NCBI RefSeq assembly: GCF_023898865.1
Contig: NZ_JAGSOV010000033.1
Location: 34,350-98,349, forward strand
Source of the DNA: Pseudonocardia humida
GTDB lineage: Bacteria > Actinomycetota > Actinomycetes > Mycobacteriales > Pseudonocardiaceae
Length of the DNA stretch: 64,000 nt
Direction: 5' to 3'
This document shows, one piece after another, positions 27,195 through 35,164 of this stretch. Position 1 is the stretch's first letter. The number at the start of each line of letters is the position of its first letter. The notes beneath the pieces were generated by a model. The model saw only the letters and a program-made list of their open reading frames with translations, had not been told where the DNA came from and did not search any database. A program made the position numbers and the translations under genes.

Positions 27195-29522
27195 ATGACG
27201 GGCCTGCGCGAGCCCACCGGGACCCCGGCGACCCCCGCGTCGAGCGCGGAGGTGCTGCGGGCGGTCGAGCAGCGCGTGCTGTGGCTCTCGACCGCGATCG
27301 TGCACCACGCCAACCGCGTGCGGCCCAACCCCGGCGGGCTCAAGGTCGGCGGCCACCAGGCCTCCAGCGCCTCGATGGCCACGATCATGACCGCGCTGTG
27401 GTTCCGGCACCTGCGCGCCGAGGACCGGGTGTCGGTCAAGCCGCACGCCTCGCCGGTGCTGCACGCCATCAACTTCCTGCTCGGCGAGCTGGACGAGCGC
27501 TACCTGGGCACCCTGCGCGAGTTCGGCGGCCTGCAGAGCTACCCGTCGCGGGCCAAGGACCCCGACCCGGTCGACTACTCCACCGGCTCGGTCGGCATCG
27601 GCGCCACCGCCCCGATCTGGGGCGCGCTGGCCCGCCGCTACGTCGCGAAGTTCGACGGCGCGGTCGGCACCGGGCGGCAGTACTCGCTGGTCGGCGACGC
27701 CGAGCTGGACGAGGGCGCCTGCTGGGAGGCCGTGCTCGACCCGATGGTCGCCGAGCTCGGCGAGATCGTGTGGATCGTCGACCTGAACCGGCAGAGCCTC
27801 GACCGGGTCGTGCCGAACTTCGGTGCCACCCGGCTGCAGGGCATGTTCGCCGCCGCGGGCTGGCAGGTGCTCACCGTCAAGTACGGGCGCCTGCTGGAGG
27901 ACCTGTTCACCCGCCCCGGCGGCGCCGCGCTGCGCAGGCGCATCGACGAGATGCCCAACCCGGAGTACCAGCGGCTGCTGCGCTGCTCGCCGGAGCAGCT
28001 GCGCGAGCGGCTGCCCGGCGCCGACGCGGAGGTGGCCGACCTGGTCGCCGACCTGGACGACGCCACCCTGCACGCCGCCGTGCGCAACCTCGGCGGGCAC
28101 GACCTGGAGACCCTCGGCGCGGCCCTGGACGCCATCGACGACACGCGCCCCACGGTCATCCTGGCCTACACGGTCAAGGGCTACGGGCTGGCCAGCGAGG
28201 GTCACCCGCAGAACCACTCCTCCCTGCTGACCGACGCCCAGCTCGCCGAGCTGGCCGCCGCGGTCGGCGCGTCGGTGGACCGGCCGTGGGCCCGCTTCGC
28301 GGCCGGCACGTCCGAGGACGCCCTCTGCGCGGCGACGGCGGCCCGATTGCGCCGTCCACCGGTGCCGGCGCCCGCGGCGCCGGCCGTCCCCGCCGACTTC
28401 GGCCGCACGCCGGGCGGTACCGCGACCACCCAGGCCGCGCTCGGCCGGACCCTGCTCGACCTGACCCGCTCGGCGCCGGAGGCCGCCCGCCGGGTGGTCA
28501 CGCTGGCCCCGGACGTCAGCTCGTCGACGAACCTGGGCGGCTGGGTGAACAAGGTGGGCGTCTGGTCGGCGCGGGAGCGCGTGGACTGGTTCGCCGACGA
28601 CCCGGAGACGATCCTGCACTGGCGCGAGCAGCCCGACGGCCAGCACCTGGAGCTGGGCATCGCCGAGACCAACCTGGTCGGCCTGCTCGGCGAGCTGGGC
28701 GCCACCTGGAGCCGGTGGGGCGAGCCGCTGCTGCCGATCGGGGTGCTCTACGACCCGTTCGTGGAGCGGGCGCTGGAGCCGTGGTCGTTCGGGATCTACG
28801 CCGGCGGGCAGTCGATCCTGGTCGGCACGCCGTCGGGGGTGACGCTGGCCCCGGAGGGCGGGGCCCACCAGTCGGTCACCACGCCGTCGGTCGGGCTGGA
28901 GCAGCCGGGCTGCGTGGCCTACGAGCCCGCGTTCGCGCTGGACGTCGAGTGGACGCTGCTGGCGAGCCTGGCCCGGCTCGGTCGCCCCGACGGCACGTCG
29001 GCGTACCTGCGCCTGTCCACGCGCCCGGTCGACCAGACGCTGGCGGCGGTGCCGGCGGACCCGGCCGCGCGCGAGCGGCGCCGCCGGCAGGTCGTGGCCG
29101 GCGCCTACCCGCTGCGGTCGGCGTCGCCCGCGCCGGCGGTGACGATCGCCGCGATGGGCGCGATGGTGCCCGAGGCGCTGGTCGCGGCCCGGCGCCTGGA
29201 CACGCAGGGCGTGCCCGCCGACGTCGTGTGCGTGACGAGCCCGGGGCTGGTCTTCGACGCGGTGCAGGCGCGCGCGGGCCGGGGCGAAGGCCCCGGCTGG
29301 ATCCTGGACGCGGCGTTCCCGGCCCGCCGCGCCGCGCCGATGGTCACCCTGCTCGACGGGCACCCGCACACGCTGGCCTTCCTGGCCGGGATCAACGGCG
29401 TGCGGGCCGCGCACCTGGGGGTGTCCCGGTTCGGGCAGTCCGGCGACCTCGACGCCGTGCACCGCCACCACGGCATCGACGCCGACTCGGTGGTGCGCGC
29501 CGCGCTCGACGTCGTGGGGTGA
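27195..29522 (+). CDS. Transketolase / pyruvate dehydrogenase E1-like TPP enzyme
   Basis: 775 residues from the ATG at 27195, with AAGGAG 5 bases upstream. The N-terminal half carries the TPP motif as 'YSLVGDAELDEGACWEA' running to 'WIVDLNRQSLD'. 'NPGGLKVGGHQASSASMATIMTALWFRHL' and 'VKPHASPVLHAINFLLG' are typical of the E1p/transketolase-like group. 'VKGYGLASEGHPQNHSSLLT' and the second domain ('LELGIAETNLVGLLGELG', 'GGAHQSVTTPSVGLEQPGC') supply the pyrimidine domain and substrate histidines. It could be a single-chain keto-acid dehydrogenase E1 or a diverged transketolase. No E2 or E3 partner lies nearby, which is odd for a dehydrogenase complex. Confidence 0.82.
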   Translation: MTGLREPTGTPATPASSAEVLRAVEQRVLWLSTAIVHHANRVRPNPGGLKVGGHQASSASMATIMTALWFRHLRAEDRVSVKPHASPVLHAINFLLGELDERYLGTLREFGGLQSYPSRAKDPDPVDYSTGSVGIGATAPIWGALARRYVAKFDGAVGTGRQYSLVGDAELDEGACWEAVLDPMVAELGEIVWIVDLNRQSLDRVVPNFGATRLQGMFAAAGWQVLTVKYGRLLEDLFTRPGGAALRRRIDEMPNPEYQRLLRCSPEQLRERLPGADAEVADLVADLDDATLHAAVRNLGGHDLETLGAALDAIDDTRPTVILAYTVKGYGLASEGHPQNHSSLLTDAQLAELAAAVGASVDRPWARFAAGTSEDALCAATAARLRRPPVPAPAAPAVPADFGRTPGGTATTQAALGRTLLDLTRSAPEAARRVVTLAPDVSSSTNLGGWVNKVGVWSARERVDWFADDPETILHWREQPDGQHLELGIAETNLVGLLGELGATWSRWGEPLLPIGVLYDPFVERALEPWSFGIYAGGQSILVGTPSGVTLAPEGGAHQSVTTPSVGLEQPGCVAYEPAFALDVEWTLLASLARLGRPDGTSAYLRLSTRPVDQTLAAVPADPAARERRRRQVVAGAYPLRSASPAPAVTIAAMGAMVPEALVAARRLDTQGVPADVVCVTSPGLVFDAVQARAGRGEGPGWILDAAFPARRAAPMVTLLDGHPHTLAFLAGINGVRAAHLGVSRFGQSGDLDAVHRHHGIDADSVVRAALDVVG

Positions 29523-29530
29523 GCAGTCGC

Positions 29531-30010
29531 TCAGCCGTAGGTGACCGGGAACGACTTGATGCCGTTGAGCCGCCCGGAGCGCTGGCGCACGGGCGCGCCC
29601 GCCGCGGCGATGCCCGGCATGTGGTCGGCGATGGCCTCGAACATCAGCTCGATCTCCAGCCGGGCGAGGTTCGCGCCCACGCAGTAGTGCGCCCCGTGCC
29701 CGCCGAACCCGAGGTGCGGGTTGGGGGAGCGGGTGATGTCGAAGCGGTGCGGGTCGGTGAAGACCGCCTCGTCGAAGTTGGCCGAGCTGTAGAACATGCC
29801 GACCCGGTCGCCCTTGCGGATCGCCTGGCCGCCGAGCTCGGTGTCGGCTGTCGCGGTGCGCTGGAAGGCCACCACCGGCGTCGCCCAGCGCACGACCTCG
29901 TCGGCCGTGGTGGCGGGGCGCTCGGCCCGGTAGAGCTCCCACTGCTCGGGGTTGTCGAGGAAGGCGGCCATGCCGTGGGAGATCGCGTTGCGGGTGGTCT
30001 CGTCACGGGG
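29531..30010 (-). pseudogene. 3' fragment of a CYP125/CYP124-like cytochrome P450
   Basis: Only the C-terminal ~160 residues of a P450 are present. Homology-like sequence begins within the I helix ('DETTRNAISHGMAAFLDNPEQW') and continues through the ExxR Glu/Arg ('ADEVVRWATPVVAFQRTA'), 'FYSSANFDEAVFTDPHRFDI' and the haem loop 'LGFGGHGAHYCVGANLARLE'. The wording is very close to steroid-side-chain P450s of the CYP124/125 kind. Upstream of about 30010 the frame (to 30079) is unrelated Arg/Pro-rich sequence, so the N-terminal 60% is missing. It cannot bind substrate properly and is best treated as a truncated pseudogene. Confidence 0.85.
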
Positions 30011-30138
30011 ATCTCCCTCGGCTCGGCGGGCGGGGGCGGGACCCGAAGAGTTGAGCACACGCTTACCTCCCGTGGCCACCGGGCGCGGGCCGCCGGATCG
30101 ACGGCCGGGCGCGGCGGCGCCGGCCCTACCCTGGGCCC

Positions 30139-30468
30139 GTGGCCTGCTACCTGTGGGACGGCGAGGGCCGCACCGACCGGGCGCTGGCCGCCGCCGAGGC
30201 GATGCTCGCGGCCCACCGCAGGTCCCCGGTGCTGTGGTTGGGCGCGGGCGCGCACGCCCGGATCAGCGAGCCGGCGCTGCAGGCCGAGCAGGGCGAGCGC
30301 GCCCGCCACCACATCGGCGAGGCGCTGGTGCTGTTCGAGCGCCTCGGCGCGGCCGCCGAGATCGCCGGGGCCGGCCGGTGGATGGTGCCGGCGAACCTGC
30401 AGCTCGGCGAGCTCGACTGGGTCGACCACCGGGGCGACGGCGCGGGCGCGGGTCGGCGGCAGGCCTCA
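30139..30468 (+). pseudogene. Helical-repeat fragment, probably the tail of a large regulator
   Basis: The frame opens at a GTG 6 bases after a TACCCT box and encodes about 100 meaningful residues: 'ACYLWDGEGRTDRALAAAEA', then 'SPVLWLGAGAHARISEPALQ', then 'RARHHIGEALVLFERLGAAAEIAG' and 'NLQLGELDWVD'. The helix pairs resemble the C-terminal TPR-like part of AfsR/LuxR-type ATPase regulators. After 30468 the frame runs antisense through a repeat gene and is not coding. No N-terminal domain is present. I regard it as a remnant, though a small stand-alone protein cannot be excluded. Confidence 0.45.
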
Positions 30469-30984
30469 TGCCGCGCGCACGCCCCGCTGGCCCACCGCAC
30501 CGCGCAGGCCGACGCACCCGACGCAGCCCACGCAGTCGACGCAGTCGACGCACCCGATGCAGGCCACGCACCGCCGGCAGCCGACGCAGGCCAGGCAGGC
30601 GATGCAGGCGCTGAGCGCGATGCTGAGCAGGGTCAGCAGGCTGCCGGCCACCGCAACGCTGCCCGCCGTCCCGGCGCTGCCGGCCACGGCGACGCTGCCG
30701 ACGGTCCCCGCGCTACCGGCCACCGCGACGCTGGCCGCGGTGCCCGCGCTGCCGGCGACGGCCACGCTGCCGGTGGTGCCGACGCTGCCGGCCACGGCGA
30801 CCCCGCTTGTGGTGCCGACGCTGCCGGCCACGGCGACGCCGCTTGTGGTGCCGACGCTGCCGGCCACGGCGACGCCGCTGGTGGTGCCCACGCTGCCGGC
30901 GACCGCGACGCCGCTGGTCGTGCCGACGCTGTCGGCGCCGTCGGCGCCGCGGTCGACCTCGCCGTTCCCCCGGTGTTTCGTCAT
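30466..30984 (-). CDS. Period-3 repeat protein: Gly/Ser/Val dodecapeptides then a (Cys-x-x)11 array
   Basis: 172 residues from the ATG at 30984; a GTG at 31029 is an alternative start. A short charged N-terminus ('MTKHRGNGEVDRGADGAD') is followed by eight 12-residue units of the type SVGTTSGVAVAG. The last three are diverged, with Ser-Ala-Gly-Thr openings. A short hydrophobic stretch 'LLTLLSIAL' leads into 11 cysteines spaced exactly every third residue ('CIACLACVGCRRCVACIGC' and on), and the tail is basic. Period 3 throughout suggests a triangular beta-solenoid-like or extended fold; the Cys face could bind metal or form disulfides. I know no characterised function. It sits among gene remnants, yet its repeats stay in frame. 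Confidence 0.65.
   Translation of the reverse strand: MTKHRGNGEVDRGADGADSVGTTSGVAVAGSVGTTSGVAVAGSVGTTSGVAVAGSVGTTSGVAVAGSVGTTGSVAVAGSAGTAASVAVAGSAGTVGSVAVAGSAGTAGSVAVAGSLLTLLSIALSACIACLACVGCRRCVACIGCVDCVDCVGCVGCVGLRGAVGQRGVRAA
30643..30930 (-). repeat. Eight 36-bp tandem repeats
   Basis: Units of 36 bp encode the 12-residue repeat of the surrounding gene. The four units nearest the start (about 30787-30930) are nearly identical; the last four have drifted in both bases and residues. The unchanged unit length keeps the frame. Confidence 0.9.
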
Positions 30985-31047
30985 GGCGCCAGCATCGCGC
31001 ACCGCGACGATCACCGGAACGCCGGTCACGCCCCGGAGCCGGGCGGA

Positions 31048-31130
31048 TCAGACCCGCGCCGGCACCGGGCGGTCGGCGATGATCCGGTCGACGACGAGCT
31101 TCGCGGTCTCCACGCAGGCCACGGTGCCGC
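31048..31130 (-). pseudogene. Possible C-terminal gene remnant
   Basis: A minus-strand frame ends 'ACVETAKLVVDRIIADRPVP' plus four residues and a TGA at 31048-31050. It looks like a protein C-terminus (amphipathic helix and short tail) with no upstream body. Given the truncated genes on both sides it may be another fragment. The parent protein is not recognisable. Nothing else is seen between 30985 and 31187. Confidence 0.25.
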
Positions 31131-31187
31131 CGGGGGATCGTCGGACGTCATGGACGGCGATCTACTCCGGGTTCAAATCGGGAGGGC

Positions 31188-31503
31188 TCAGGGTCGCAGG
31201 GCGTGCAGCACCATCGACTGGGCGGTGCGGATGACGTCCTCGATCGACCCCCTGTCCGGGTCCCACCACTCGGCGGCCCAGTTCAGCGCCCCGAGCACGA
31301 GCATGCGCGCGGCCGACGGGTCGATGTCCTCGCGCAGCTGGCCGGCCGCGGCCAGGTCGGCGACCCGCGTCCAGCAGTCGCCGCCGGGTGCGCGCCGACT
31401 TGGAGCCCGCCCTCTCCTCGCCACCCGGCTCGGCCAGGCCGTCCACCCCGCCCTCCCCGGAGATCCCGTCCCGGTCGGTGGACGTGGGGGAGCCGCTGGT
31501 CAT
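31188..31503 (-). pseudogene. TetR-family gene with internal deletion and frame change
   Basis: The start (ATG at 31503) encodes a variable N-tail ending 'SKSARTRRRLLDA', the first residues of a TetR DNA-binding domain. Within a few codons, near 31375-31395, the sequence changes frame and jumps to a TetR C-terminus: 'RVADLAAAGQLREDIDPSAA', then 'VLGALNWAAEWWDPDRGSIE' to a stop at 31188. The helix-turn-helix core and most of the ligand domain, around 100 residues, are missing. The gene cannot encode a working repressor. It may once have regulated the truncated P450 or the neighbouring VOC gene. Confidence 0.7.
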
Positions 31504-31654
31504 CGCTCGATCGTAGGTGCAGCGCCACCCGCGGTGACGACGGCCGATCCGGCGCCGGCCGCGGTGTCGAGCGGCGCCGCCCGGAGCTCCCGGGCCGCTG
31601 AGCGCGGCGGCCAGGTCGCGGGAAGCGCGGCTCGGCGGCGGTACGCTGGCGGCG

Positions 31655-32074
31655 GTGAGCGACAGACCACCGTTCCACCTCGCCGTCCCGGTCGACGACA
31701 TCGCCCGCGCCCGTGAGTTCTACGGCGGGGTGCTCGGGCTGGCCGAGGGCCGCTCCGCCGAGCACTGGGTCGACTGGGACCTCGACGGCCACCAGCTGGT
31801 CACGCACCGGTCGGCGGGGTCGGGCCCGGTCGGCCACAGCGACGTCGACGGCCACCGCGTCCCGGTGCCGCACTTCGGGCTGGTCGTGGACGTCGAGCGC
31901 TTCCACGACCTGGCCGGGCGGCTGAAGGCGGCCGGGACGACCTTCGTGATCGAGCCCTACCTGCGGTTCGCCGGCGAGCCGGGCGAGCAGTGGACGATGT
32001 TCCTGCTCGATCCGGCGGGCAACGCGCTGGAGTTCAAGGCCTTCCGCGACCTGTCCCAGCTGTTCGCCTCCTGA
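31655..32074 (+). CDS. VOC-family (glyoxalase/bleomycin-resistance/dioxygenase) protein
   Basis: 139 residues from a GTG that follows a TACGCT box by 7 bases, suggesting a leaderless message. The sequence has two beta-alpha-beta-beta-beta halves: 'FHLAVPVDDIARAREFYGGVLGL' (first metal-ligand position His) and 'VPHFGLVVDVERFHDLAGRLKAAGTTFVIEP', ending 'MFLLDPAGNALEFKAF' with the terminal Glu ligand. Metal-dependent lyase, isomerase or dioxygenase activity is typical, but the substrate cannot be told. It ends 14 bases before the convergent azlD stop. Confidence 0.88.
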   Translation: MSDRPPFHLAVPVDDIARAREFYGGVLGLAEGRSAEHWVDWDLDGHQLVTHRSAGSGPVGHSDVDGHRVPVPHFGLVVDVERFHDLAGRLKAAGTTFVIEPYLRFAGEPGEQWTMFLLDPAGNALEFKAFRDLSQLFAS

Positions 32075-32088
32075 GCGCGGGCCCGTCC

Positions 32089-32391
32089 TCAGACGATGAG
32101 GCGGGCCAGCGCGGTGACCACGGCGGCGGCGACGAGCGCGACCACCAGCGGGGCCCGCAGCAGCAGCGCCGCCAGCGCGGCGCCCAGCCCGAGCGCCCGC
32201 GCGTCGACGACGATCCCGCGCTGGGTGCTGAACGCGCCGATGACGACCAGCGCGGCCAGCAGCGCCGGGGCCACCAGGGCGATCACCCCGGCCAGCCGCG
32301 CGGGCAGGGGGCGGCCACCGGCCAGCACGGGGCCGATCGCCTTGGCCACCAGCGTGCCGACCGCCAGCACGCCGATCAGCACCCAGATCAC
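32089..32391 (-). CDS. azlD: Branched-chain amino acid exporter small subunit AzlD
   Basis: 100 residues, four hydrophobic segments, as expected for AzlD/BrnE: 'IWVLIGVLAVGTLVAKAIGP', 'GVIALVAPALLAALVVIGAF', 'LGLGAALAALLLRAPLVVALV' and the last helix. The GTG start (32391) overlaps the azlC stop by 3 to 4 bases and has CGGGAG upstream. Translational coupling with azlC supports a two-subunit exporter for branched-chain or similar amino acids. Confidence 0.87.
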   Translation of the reverse strand: MIWVLIGVLAVGTLVAKAIGPVLAGGRPLPARLAGVIALVAPALLAALVVIGAFSTQRGIVVDARALGLGAALAALLLRAPLVVALVAAAVVTALARLIV

Positions 32392-33050
32392 CGGCGCTCC
32401 CGCAGCCCGATCAGCGCGGCCGCGGCGGCCGCCACGACCGGCACGCCCGCCGGCGTGAACGGCACGAGGGCCAGCGCGATGACGGCGGCGCAGCCCGCCA
32501 CCAGCCGCGCCCGGCGGTCCTCGCGCAGCTCGCCGATCAGCAGGCTGAGGTAGAAGGCGGGGAAGAGCACGTCCAGGCCCCAGCGCTGCGGGTCGCCCAG
32601 GACGTCGGCGCCCAGGGCCCCCGCGGCCGTGCCGAGCAGCCACGCCACGTACTGCAGGGGCATCGCGCCGACCAGTGCGGCGGCGTCGAACCGGCCGCCG
32701 CCGCGGTGCGCGATGGCGAACGACGCGTCGACCACCGTCGCGCCCACCGCGGCGCGCCGCGGTGCCGGACCCGACAGCGACGCCGCGATGGCGAAGCCCA
32801 TCGGCACGAACCGGGTGTTGGCCAGCAGCCCGGACGCGCCGGCCAGCACCGCGCCGCCGCCCGCGCCCAGCACGCCGACCGCGGCGAACTGGGCCGTGCC
32901 CGACCAGACCACCGCCGACATCACCACGGCGGCCGTCGCGCCGATCACCGGCGCGGCGAGCAGCCCGAAGGTGACGCCCACGGCGACCGTCGGCAGGACG
33001 AGCGGCGCGGAGTCCCGCAGGCCGCGCCGCCACCCCGCGGATCGAGCCAC
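32388..33050 (-). CDS. azlC: Branched-chain amino acid exporter large subunit AzlC
   Basis: 220 residues from a GTG with GGAGG 5 bases upstream. The start 'RRGLRDSAPLVLPTVAVGVTFGLLA' and the segment 'WSGTAQFAAVGVLGAGGGAVLAGASGLLANTRFVPMGFAIA' are characteristic of AzlC/BrnF. About seven hydrophobic segments are visible. It is coupled to azlD and diverges from a CGNR-type regulator across a 90-base gap that holds an inverted repeat. Export of a branched-chain amino acid or analogue is likely. Confidence 0.92.
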   Translation of the reverse strand: MARSAGWRRGLRDSAPLVLPTVAVGVTFGLLAAPVIGATAAVVMSAVVWSGTAQFAAVGVLGAGGGAVLAGASGLLANTRFVPMGFAIAASLSGPAPRRAAVGATVVDASFAIAHRGGGRFDAAALVGAMPLQYVAWLLGTAAGALGADVLGDPQRWGLDVLFPAFYLSLLIGELREDRRARLVAGCAAVIALALVPFTPAGVPVVAAAAAALIGLRERR

Positions 33051-33058
33051 CCCGCCTC

Positions 33059-33090
33059 CCTAATGACTCGTCGGAGTTTCGCCCATTAGG
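33059..33090. promoter_or_regulatory. Inverted repeat between azlC and the CGNR regulator
   Basis: CCTAATG (33059-33065) and its exact complement CATTAGG (33084-33090) are separated by 18 bases. The left arm lies next to the azlC ribosome-binding site. Position in the only divergent gap makes it a good operator candidate for the adjacent regulator. Confidence 0.5.
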
Positions 33091-33140
33091 TCGGGACCGT
33101 ATGCTCGTCGTCGCGATGCGGCAACCCCGCAGGAGGACCG

Positions 33141-33791
33141 ATGCCCACCCCGCCGTCGCGCGCCGGGTCGGTGCGCCTGGTCGGCGGTCGAGCCTGCCTC
33201 GACCTGGTCAACACGGTCTCCTGGCGGGGCGACCCCGCCCGCCGCGAGGACCACCTGGCCACCGGTGCCGACGCGCTGACCTGGCTCGTCCGCGTCGGAG
33301 TGGTCACCGCGGCGGAGTCGGCACGCCTGCGCCCCGACGGCGGGCGCGTGCTGTCGAGCCTGGTGGGGGTGCGCGAGGAGCTCGCGGCCTACGTCGACGC
33401 CGCCGTGGACGCCGGTGGCGCGCTGCGGGAGCACCCCGCGCCGGCGGCGCTGCAGGACGGCGTCCGCGACGCGATCGCGCACGCCGCGCTGCGCCCCGGC
33501 CCCGACGGCCACCGCTGGCAGGTCGCCGCCCTCGACCCCCGCACGCCCACCCGCCGGATCCTGCTCGACGTCCACGACCTGCTCGGGCTCCCGGGGGCGC
33601 GGGTGGGCCGGTGCGCCGACGGCGACTGCGGCTGGGTCTTCCACGACGCCGGCCGGCGCGGAGCGCGGCGCTGGTGCAGCTCGGCCGACTGCGGCAACCG
33701 GCACCGCGTGCGCCGGCACTACGCCCGCACCCACCCGCCGGAGGGGGACGTACCCGGCGCGGCGCCGGGTCGGCTCAGCGGGAGTCGATGA
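33141..33791 (+). CDS. CGNR zinc-finger (ABATE-domain) regulator
   Basis: 216 residues, ATG preceded by AGGAGG. The N-terminus 'LVGGRACLDLVNTVSWRG' is the conserved opening of the ABATE stress-sensing domain. The C-terminus has the CGNR finger: 'GRCADGDCGWVFHDAGRRGARRWCSSADCGNRHRVRRHYAR', with four cysteines for zinc and the name-giving C-G-N-R. Such proteins often regulate a divergent transporter gene, here azlCD. The 3' end overlaps the convergent lipoprotein gene by 17 bases. Confidence 0.92.
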   Translation: MPTPPSRAGSVRLVGGRACLDLVNTVSWRGDPARREDHLATGADALTWLVRVGVVTAAESARLRPDGGRVLSSLVGVREELAAYVDAAVDAGGALREHPAPAALQDGVRDAIAHAALRPGPDGHRWQVAALDPRTPTRRILLDVHDLLGLPGARVGRCADGDCGWVFHDAGRRGARRWCSSADCGNRHRVRRHYARTHPPEGDVPGAAPGRLSGSR

Positions 33792-34512
33792 AGCGCTGCG
33801 CGACCTCGCGCGCCTGCTCGGCGGCGCCGTCGATCTCGGCGGTGCCGGACTCCCCGCTGCTGAAGGCCAGGAAGACGCTCGAACCGATGCGCGTCACCGC
33901 GACGCGGTCGCCGGCCGGGGCGAACCCGGGGCCGCCGACGGTGCTGGCGGCCAGCAGGCCGTCGTCGCCGAGCGTCGGCTCGTCGCGGGTGACCCACTCC
34001 CACCGGCTGCCCTGCTCGGTGCTCCCGGTGCGGCACGCGGCCAGCGCGCGGCGGAAGCCGTCCATCACCTCGGCGGCGTCCTGCGCGCTGGGGTAGGTCG
34101 CGAGCTGGCGGGCCCCCTGGTACTCCGGGCCGGTCTGGGAGACGGTCTTGAAGCCGGTGCGCCGGGCGTCGGTGGGGTAGGCCGTCGGCGAGCACGGGTC
34201 GAGCAGCCAGGAGCGGTGGGTGCCGGTCTCGGTGACCCAGTCGGTGGTCTCCGCCGACGGGCTGCGCTCGCCCTCGTCCGGCAACGCGACGTCGGGCGCG
34301 ACCTCGCCGCCCGGCTCGCCCGGCGTCGCGCGCCGGGTCGGCCCGGTGCCGGTCGACGCCGGGTCGCCCGCGGTGGGTGCGGTGGTGGGTGCGGTGGTGG
34401 GTGCGGTGGTGGGTGCGGGCCGCGGCGGCGCGGCGGTGCCGCAACCCCCCACGACCAGGCCCACCGCGAGCACGGCCACCGGCGCCCACCGGCGCAGTCG
34501 CGTTCCCGCCAT
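33775..34512 (-). CDS. Secreted lipoprotein, sensor-domain-like
   Basis: 245 residues from an ATG at 34512. A basic start, a hydrophobic core and the lipobox 'LVVGGCG' (Cys about residue 24) give a clear lipoprotein signal. A Thr/Ala/Pro repeat linker (four APTT-type units) follows. The mature domain (about 85-245) contains 'CSPTAYPTDARRTGFKTVSQTGPEYQGARQLATYPSAQDAAEVMDGFRRALAAC', a pattern resembling the PknH-type extracellular sensor fold with paired cysteines, and 'GDRVAVTRIGSSVFLAFSSG'. It starts 47 bases after the preceding gene on the same strand, so it may be the last gene of the ECF sigma operon. The ligand is unknown. Confidence 0.75.
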   Translation of the reverse strand: MAGTRLRRWAPVAVLAVGLVVGGCGTAAPPRPAPTTAPTTAPTTAPTAGDPASTGTGPTRRATPGEPGGEVAPDVALPDEGERSPSAETTDWVTETGTHRSWLLDPCSPTAYPTDARRTGFKTVSQTGPEYQGARQLATYPSAQDAAEVMDGFRRALAACRTGSTEQGSRWEWVTRDEPTLGDDGLLAASTVGGPGFAPAGDRVAVTRIGSSVFLAFSSGESGTAEIDGAAEQAREVAQRFIDSR

Positions 34513-34558
34513 CGTCGTCCCCCGATCCGGCGGCCGGCGGCCGCCACGTCCTGGCCGC

Positions 34559-35164
34559 TCAGTCCGCCTGGGCCAGCAGTACTCCGACGATCTTCGCAGT
34601 GCGCTCGTCGGTGCCCCACGCCGCGGCGAGCTCGGCCGCGTCCTGCTCGGTGTAGCCGGCCCGCTCGAACCCGTTGACCAGCGCATCGGCGCCGCTCGGG
34701 TCGTCCACCACGAGCGGCGTGCCGGTGGTGAGCGCCTTCATCGCCACGGCCTTGGCCTCCGGGTAGAACTCCAACCCCCAGGCCCGCTCGATCGCCGTGG
34801 CCTGCTCGCCGATGCGGGCGCGGTCGGCGTCCTCGGCCAGGCCACTGACCCCGGAGGCCACCTCGGAGAGGTAGCCCGGGCGCAGGTCGTCGGGGTCGAA
34901 GGGCGGGGGCGAGGCGGGCTGCGCGGGCTGCACGGCCGGTGGCGTCGAGCTGATCAGCGCCGCGGACGGGCCGGGCGGCGTCGCGGCCGGGTCGACCTGG
35001 TCGGGCGCGGTCTGCAGCGCCAGCACGATCACCCCGGCCATGCCCGCCGCCCCCACCGCCGCGGCCGGCCCGGCGACCGCGCGCACCCTGGCCCGCTGCC
35101 GCCTGCGGCGCTCGACGATGTCGAACACGTCGTGCAGCGGCAGCGGGCGGTTCCGCTCGTTCAT
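34559..35164 (-). CDS. Single-pass membrane protein next to ECF sigma factor, probable anti-sigma, with W-G repeats
   Basis: 201 residues, overlapping the sigma gene by 4 bases (ATGA). The cytosolic N-terminus (about 1-27, 'LPLHDVFDIVERRRRQRARVR') precedes one membrane helix (about 28-50). A Pro-rich linker leads to an exoplasmic region with two helical units: 'AIERAWGLEFYPEAKAVAMKALTTGTPLVV' and 'LVNGFERAGYTEQDAAELAAAWGTDERTAKIVGVLLAQ'. These match the three repeats of the secreted protein encoded at the head of the operon. Topology and position suggest an anti-sigma role, but the classical zinc-binding HxxxCxxC motif is absent, so this is inference. Confidence 0.6.
   Translation of the reverse strand: MNERNRPLPLHDVFDIVERRRRQRARVRAVAGPAAAVGAAGMAGVIVLALQTAPDQVDPAATPPGPSAALISSTPPAVQPAQPASPPPFDPDDLRPGYLSEVASGVSGLAEDADRARIGEQATAIERAWGLEFYPEAKAVAMKALTTGTPLVVDDPSGADALVNGFERAGYTEQDAAELAAAWGTDERTAKIVGVLLAQAD

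Noticed and set aside
30470..30640. Short-period repeats (CGCAG/CGACGCA-like) that could suggest a CRISPR or minisatellite
   Set aside because: There are no spacers or fixed repeat-spacer lengths; the pattern is explained by the Cys-x-x coding array.
30468..31716. Continuation of the plus-strand frame from 30139 through the 36-bp repeats
   Set aside because: The repeat region makes sense in the minus-strand frame (regular 12-residue units and the Cys-x-x ladder); the plus-strand reading is its antisense and then runs into unrelated sequence.
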